The notes beneath the pieces are model-generated. The model did not search any database. It was not told where the DNA came from and worked only from the letters and a program-made list of their open reading frames with translations. Positions 31,966 to 37,522 of a stretch of 37,522 bases of DNA are shown here, in pieces. The position numbers and the translations under genes are program-made. The first letter of the stretch is position 1. Every line of letters begins with the position of its first letter. Origin of the DNA: Streptomyces sp. A012304 (GTDB lineage Bacteria; Actinomycetota; Actinomycetes; Streptomycetales; Streptomycetaceae); the NCBI RefSeq assembly GCF_026008495.1, contig NZ_BQUN01000112.1, positions 160,865 to 198,386 on the forward strand. Direction: 5' to 3'.

Positions 31966-32016
31966 GCGGCGGAGCGGGCGTGCCGGACTCCCACCGGCAC
32001 CAGCCTGCTCCGCCGC
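31966..32016 (-). terminator. Nested hairpin after the ABC exporter operon
   Basis: GCGGCGGAGC (31966-31975) pairs with GCTCCGCCGC (32007-32016), and inside that GTGCCGG (31980-31986) pairs with CCGGCAC (31994-32000). The structure lies 11 bases beyond the exporter stop. The remaining gap to 31795 shows nothing I can name. Confidence 0.65.
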
Positions 32017-32026
32017 ACCGTCGACG

Positions 32027-33825
<1,799 letters not shown>

Positions 33826-33829
<4 letters not shown>

Positions 33830-35676
33830 GCGGTCTCCTCGATCTCTTGCAGTTCGTTCTTCTCCAACGCGTGCAGTGCGCCGCCGCCGAGCGTGTGCAG
33901 CCCGTCGTCCTCGGCCGCGCCGAGCGCATCGCCGAGGGCGGCTTCCTCGTCGCTCTCCCGGGTGACGACGGCGCGATACTGCGGTTCCGTGCGCAGCAAC
34001 TCGCGGTGCGTCCCGGCCGCGGCGGCCGTGCCCTCGTGCACGAGGACGACCCGGTCCGCGCGGTCCAGCAGGAGCGGGGACGAGGTGAAGACCACGGTCG
34101 TGCGCCCGGCGCGCACCTCGCGCAGGCCCTCGGCGATCCGCGCCTCGGTGTGCGAGTCGACGGCGGAGGTGGGTTCGTCCAGGACGAGGACCTGCGGGTC
34201 GGTGAGCAGGGACCGGGCCAGGGCCAGCCGTTGCCGCTGGCCGCCGGAGAGGGAGCGGCCGCGTTCGGTGATGTGGGCGTCCATCGGGTCGTCGGCGTCG
34301 TGCGAGCCCTGGACCAGCGCTTCGAGGACGTCCGCGCACTGGGCGGCGGCCAGGGCGGTCGCCGCGTCCACGGCGCCCGAGGCGGGCACGTCGAGCAGTT
34401 CGCGCAGTGAGCCGGACAGCAGCACCGGGTCCTTGTCCTGGACGAGGACCGCGGAGCGCGCGGTGTCCAACGGCAGTTCGTCCAGCGGGACTCCGCCGAG
34501 CAGCACCGACGGGCCGTTCTGCGAGGGATGGCCGCCGAGGCGTTCCGCCAGCCGTCCGGCCGCGTCCGGATCCCCGCAGACCACGGCGGTGAGACGGGTA
34601 GCGGGGGCGAGCAGGCCGGTGTCCGGGTCGTACAGGTCGCCCGAGGGCAGGTCCGCGGCGCGCGATCCGTCGACGTCCGTGACCCGTTCCAGCGACAGCA
34701 CCCGAGCGGCGCGTTTGGCCGACGGGCGGGAGAAGGAGTAGGCCATGGCGATCTCCACGAAGTGGCGCAGCGGATACGTCAGGACCATGACCGAGCTGTA
34801 GACGGTGACGAGTTCGCCGACCGAGATACGGCCCTCGCGGGTCAGGTGGACGCCGTAGAAGACGACCGCGAGCAGCAGCAGGCCCGGCAGGACGACCTGG
34901 ATGGCGGTGATCAGGGACCACATGCGGGCGTTGCGCACGGCGGCGTGCCGGACCTCCTGGGAGGCGCGGCGGTAGCGGTCGAGGAACAGCTCCTCGCCGC
35001 CGATGCCGCGCAGCACCCGCAGGCCGGCCACGGTGTCGGAGGCCAGTTCGGTGGCGCGTCCGGCCTTCTCGCGCTGGACGTCGGCCCGTCGTGTCGCGTG
35101 CGGCAGCAGCGGCAGCACCGCCAGGGCGAGGACGGGCAGTCCGGCGGCGACCACGACGCCGAGCGCCGGCTCATAGACGACGAGGCCGACGCAGACCGCC
35201 AGGACGGTGAGGGCGGCGGCGCTGAACCGGGACACCGCCTCCACGAACCAGCCGATCTTCTCGACGTCGCTCGTGGACACGGCCACCACCTCGCCGGCGG
35301 CGACCCGCCGGGTCAGGGCGGCACCCAGCTGCGAGGCCTTGCGGGCGAGCAGCTGCTGGACGCGGGCGGCCACGGTGATCCAGTTGGTGATCGCGGCCCG
35401 GTGCAGGAGGGTGTCGCCGATCGCGCTGGCGGCACCGAACAGGGCGATCAGACCGCCGGCGAGCGCGAGGCGCGCACCGGAGCGGTCGACGACGGCCTCT
35501 ACGGCGAAGCCGACGCAGAACGGCAGGGCCGAGACGGCCACGAAGTGGAGCAGGCCCCAGGCGAGGGACCTGAGCTGACCGCCCAGTTGGTTGCGGCCGA
35601 GCCACCACAAGAAGTGGGGTCCCGAGCGCGCGTCCGGCACACCCGGGTCGGGATACGGAAGGTCTTGGATCTGCAT
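33826..35676 (-). CDS. ABC exporter half-transporter A (degenerate Walker A, intact signature)
   Basis: A 616-residue half-transporter with an exporter membrane domain (helices from about residue 35 to 300) and an ABC domain in which the P-loop is degenerate: AVVCGDPDAAGRLAERL has no Gly-Lys-Ser/Thr. The signature LSGGQRQRLALAR and Walker B VLVLDEPTSAVD are intact, and the switch His is replaced (VVFTSSP). With its partner at 32027-33829 the single complete ATP site would use the partner's Walker A with this half's signature. The C-terminus is an acidic tail (EKNELQEIEETA). ATG at 35676 has only a weak ribosome site (TGGGACG), so the start is less certain; the frame extends up to 35772. Confidence 0.9.
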
Positions 35677-36004
35677 GACGTCCCAGTGGCTCGTGTCAGG
35701 GGGAGGAGGCGACCTCGGGAGGACGCGGCAACAAACCGTGACAGGTTCGCTTCGCAGGGTGCCGGAAATCAATTGGTTTTCCGTGCCGCCGTGGCCGGGA
35801 GGCGCCGACAGGGGACTGAGGGCTGCGGAGACTGTGAGGAACGAGTGTGTGATGTGTCACTCGTGACGTGATTTACACGGTCGCAACACAAGGGTCTTCC
35901 ATGAGAGCGACGAAGCCTCCAAAGTGATCGCCACGGAAGCCGCTTTCCGTATCGCAGAAGTCTCGCTCGGCTTCTGTGAGTCCGCGTCCCCTCTAGGAGT
36001 GCTC
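35677..36004. promoter_or_regulatory. Divergent control region of exporter operon and dctA, with Crp-like site
   Basis: 328 bp without a gene, less G+C-rich in its right half. GTGTGATGTGTCAC at 35847-35860 matches the degenerate pattern GTG-N6-GNCAC that I recall for Streptomyces Crp, and overlaps the inverted repeat GTCAC-TC-GTGAC (35856-35867). Because the motif is short the match could be chance. TAGGAG at 35994-35999 is the dctA ribosome site. Confidence 0.4.
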
Positions 36005-37495
36005 GTGCCGCAGTCCGTACCGTCCCTGCCGCGACGCGTCGCACGCATGCTGCGTACTTCCCTGTTCACCCAGGTCGCCGTCGCCCTGGTGCTCGGCATC
36101 GTCGTCGGAAAGCTGTGGCCCGACGTGGCCACGGACCTCAAGCCGCTCGGCGACGGTTTCATCCGGCTCATCAAGACGGTGATCTCACCGCTGGTGTTCT
36201 GCGTGGTCGTCGTGGGTGTGGCCAAGGCCGGCGATCTGAAGGCGTTCGGCCGGATCGGGCTCAAGGCCCTGATCTGGTTCGAGGTCGCCTCCACGGCCGC
36301 CCTGCTCATCGGGCTGCTCGCCGCCAACGTCGTCCAGCCCGGGTCGGGGATGAACGTCGACCCGTCCACGCTCGACGCCTCGGCGGTCGACGCCAAGACC
36401 GGCGGCGGATCGCTGCCCTCGACGACCGAGTTCGTCCTGAACGCCCTGCCCACCAGCTTCATCGGCGCCTTCGCCGAGAACGAGCTGCTTCAGGTGCTGG
36501 TGCTGGCCTGTCTGGTCGGTGCGGCGCTGCTGCACCTCGGACACACCAAGGTGCCGCAGGTCCTGCCCGCCATCGAACAGGCGCAGGAGGTCATCTTCGC
36601 GGTCGTCGGCTTCATCATGCGGCTCGCCCCGATCGCCGTGTTCGGCGCGATGGCCGTCCTGGTCGGCCAGTACGGACTCGGCGTGATGAAGACGTACGCC
36701 AAGCTGATCATCCTGTGCTACGCGGCCGCCGCGCTGTTCATCGCGCTGCTCGCCGTCGCCCTGCGGATGCTCACCGGCCTGAGCCTGTGGAAGTTCCTGC
36801 GCTACATCCGTGAGGAGATGCTCCTCGCGCTCGGCACCGCCTCCACCGAGTCCGTCATGCCGCGCGTGATGCAGAAGCTGCGCAAGGCGGGCGCCCGCGA
36901 CGACGCGGTGGGCCTGGTGCTGCCCACGGGCTACTCCTTCAACCTCGACGGCGCCTCGCTCTACCTCTCCATCGGCACGCTGTTCATCGCCCAGTCGGTG
37001 GGCGTGGACCTCAGCCTGGGCCAGCAGATCACCGTCGTCCTGGTGCTGATGCTGACCAGCAAGGGCATGGCGGGCATCCCCGGTTCCGCCTTCCTCGCGC
37101 TGTCCGCGACCGCCTCCTCGCTGGGGGCCATCCCCGCCGGTGCCGTCGCCCTGCTGCTGGGCGTGGACCGCATCATGGACTCGATGCGCGTCGTCACGAA
37201 CCTGCTCGGCAACTGCGTGGCGGTCTTCGCCGTCTCCCGCTGGGAGGGCGCGCTGGACCTGGACCGGGCGAAGAAGGTGCTGGACGGTGAGGTCGTGTCC
37301 GGGCGGGACGAGGACGAGGCCGACCCGGACGCCCCGACGGCAGAGGCGGCCGCGGGCTCCGGGGCCGGCGGCACCCAGCCCGACGGTCCCCGTGCCGGCG
37401 CGGAAGAAGCGCCCGCCCCCGGCGCGGCGGAAGCCCCGGCCGCCGGTGTCCCGGCGCAGCCGACGGTGAAGGAGCCCGCCCCCGAAGCGGGCTGA
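36005..37495 (+). CDS. dctA: Dicarboxylate:cation symporter (DctA-type)
   Basis: A 496-residue secondary transporter of the DAACS family. Helices occupy about residues 15-420. Family signatures are GTASTESVMPRVMQ in hairpin 1, PTGYSFNLDGASLYL in helix 7, TSKGMAGIPGSAFLALSATA in hairpin 2, and DRIMDSMRVVTNLLGN in helix 8 (substrate and cation ligands Asp, Arg and Asn). PTGYSFNLDG is the DctA version rather than glutamate transporters, so succinate, fumarate or malate is likely, though amino acids cannot be excluded. GTG at 36005 has TAGGAG; another GTG at 35999 is too close to it. After about residue 430 comes a disordered Ala/Pro/Glu-rich tail of some 70 residues, unusual for the family. It is divergent from the ABC exporter pair. 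Confidence 0.92.
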   Translation: MPQSVPSLPRRVARMLRTSLFTQVAVALVLGIVVGKLWPDVATDLKPLGDGFIRLIKTVISPLVFCVVVVGVAKAGDLKAFGRIGLKALIWFEVASTAALLIGLLAANVVQPGSGMNVDPSTLDASAVDAKTGGGSLPSTTEFVLNALPTSFIGAFAENELLQVLVLACLVGAALLHLGHTKVPQVLPAIEQAQEVIFAVVGFIMRLAPIAVFGAMAVLVGQYGLGVMKTYAKLIILCYAAAALFIALLAVALRMLTGLSLWKFLRYIREEMLLALGTASTESVMPRVMQKLRKAGARDDAVGLVLPTGYSFNLDGASLYLSIGTLFIAQSVGVDLSLGQQITVVLVLMLTSKGMAGIPGSAFLALSATASSLGAIPAGAVALLLGVDRIMDSMRVVTNLLGNCVAVFAVSRWEGALDLDRAKKVLDGEVVSGRDEDEADPDAPTAEAAAGSGAGGTQPDGPRAGAEEAPAPGAAEAPAAGVPAQPTVKEPAPEAG

Positions 37496-37522
37496 CGCGG
37501 AACCGACCCCACGGGCCGCGGC

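Overview
The window is from a high-G+C actinobacterium, almost certainly a Streptomyces. Codons end almost always in G or C. Starts include GTG. Marker genes fit: a 388-residue Streptomyces-type xylose isomerase, a conservon (cvnABCD), DUF5709, a PadR regulator, an F420-type oxidoreductase and a zinc-free L31. I see no tRNA, rRNA, CRISPR array, integrase, transposase or phage gene. It reads as ordinary chromosome with several small scars of gene decay.

Layout. (1) 1-2.8 kb: divergent xylB and xylA with a shared control region and a long terminator hairpin after xylA. (2) 2.9-3.9 kb: a repeat-rich single-pass membrane protein and a convergent gene remnant. (3) 3.9-8.2 kb: a SNF2-type helicase translationally coupled to a SWIM zinc-finger protein. 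(4) 8.4-13.2 kb: small conserved proteins, an MpaB/DUF2236 protein, a PadR regulator divergent from an alpha/beta hydrolase, and a SAM methyltransferase. The hydrolase and methyltransferase converge on a 55-bp tandem duplication. (5) 13.4-19.9 kb: an MHYT membrane sensor followed by a complete conservon (histidine-kinase-like CvnA, roadblock CvnB, DUF742 CvnC, GTPase CvnD), an F420-type oxidoreductase, a second orphan roadblock protein and a broken DUF6397-like gene. (6) 20.1-26.6 kb: a CUT2 sugar importer (binding protein, permease, single-domain ATPase), a LacI-type regulator and a second, orphan binding protein. Copies of a TAGAGCGCTCTA palindrome tie these together. (7) 26.7-31.3 kb: acyl-CoA thioesterase II, a DUF3516-type helicase, a membrane hydrolase-like protein and rpmE2. 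(8) 31.3-37.5 kb: a DUF5709 protein, a heterodimeric ABC exporter with one degenerate ATP site, and a DctA-type carboxylate symporter.

How the genes fit together. XylA and XylB convert xylose to xylulose 5-phosphate. The importer is probably repressed by its neighbouring LacI regulator, whose candidate operators lie in the importer/lacI intergenic region and upstream of the orphan binding protein, so one regulator may control two binding proteins that share one permease. The conservon is a membrane-associated sensor/GTPase switch.

Most intriguing items. These are the three-site LacI operator set, a roughly 220-bp array of about 20-bp GC-rich repeats after lacI, the 55-bp duplication that separated two convergent stop codons, the decayed DUF6397-like gene beside a CvnB paralogue, a possible 41-codon gene inside the conservon, and an over-represented palindrome ACGCGCGCGT. 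I found no clearly new multi-gene system. The nearest candidates are the conservon with its MHYT gene and orphan roadblock protein, and the two-receptor sugar importer.
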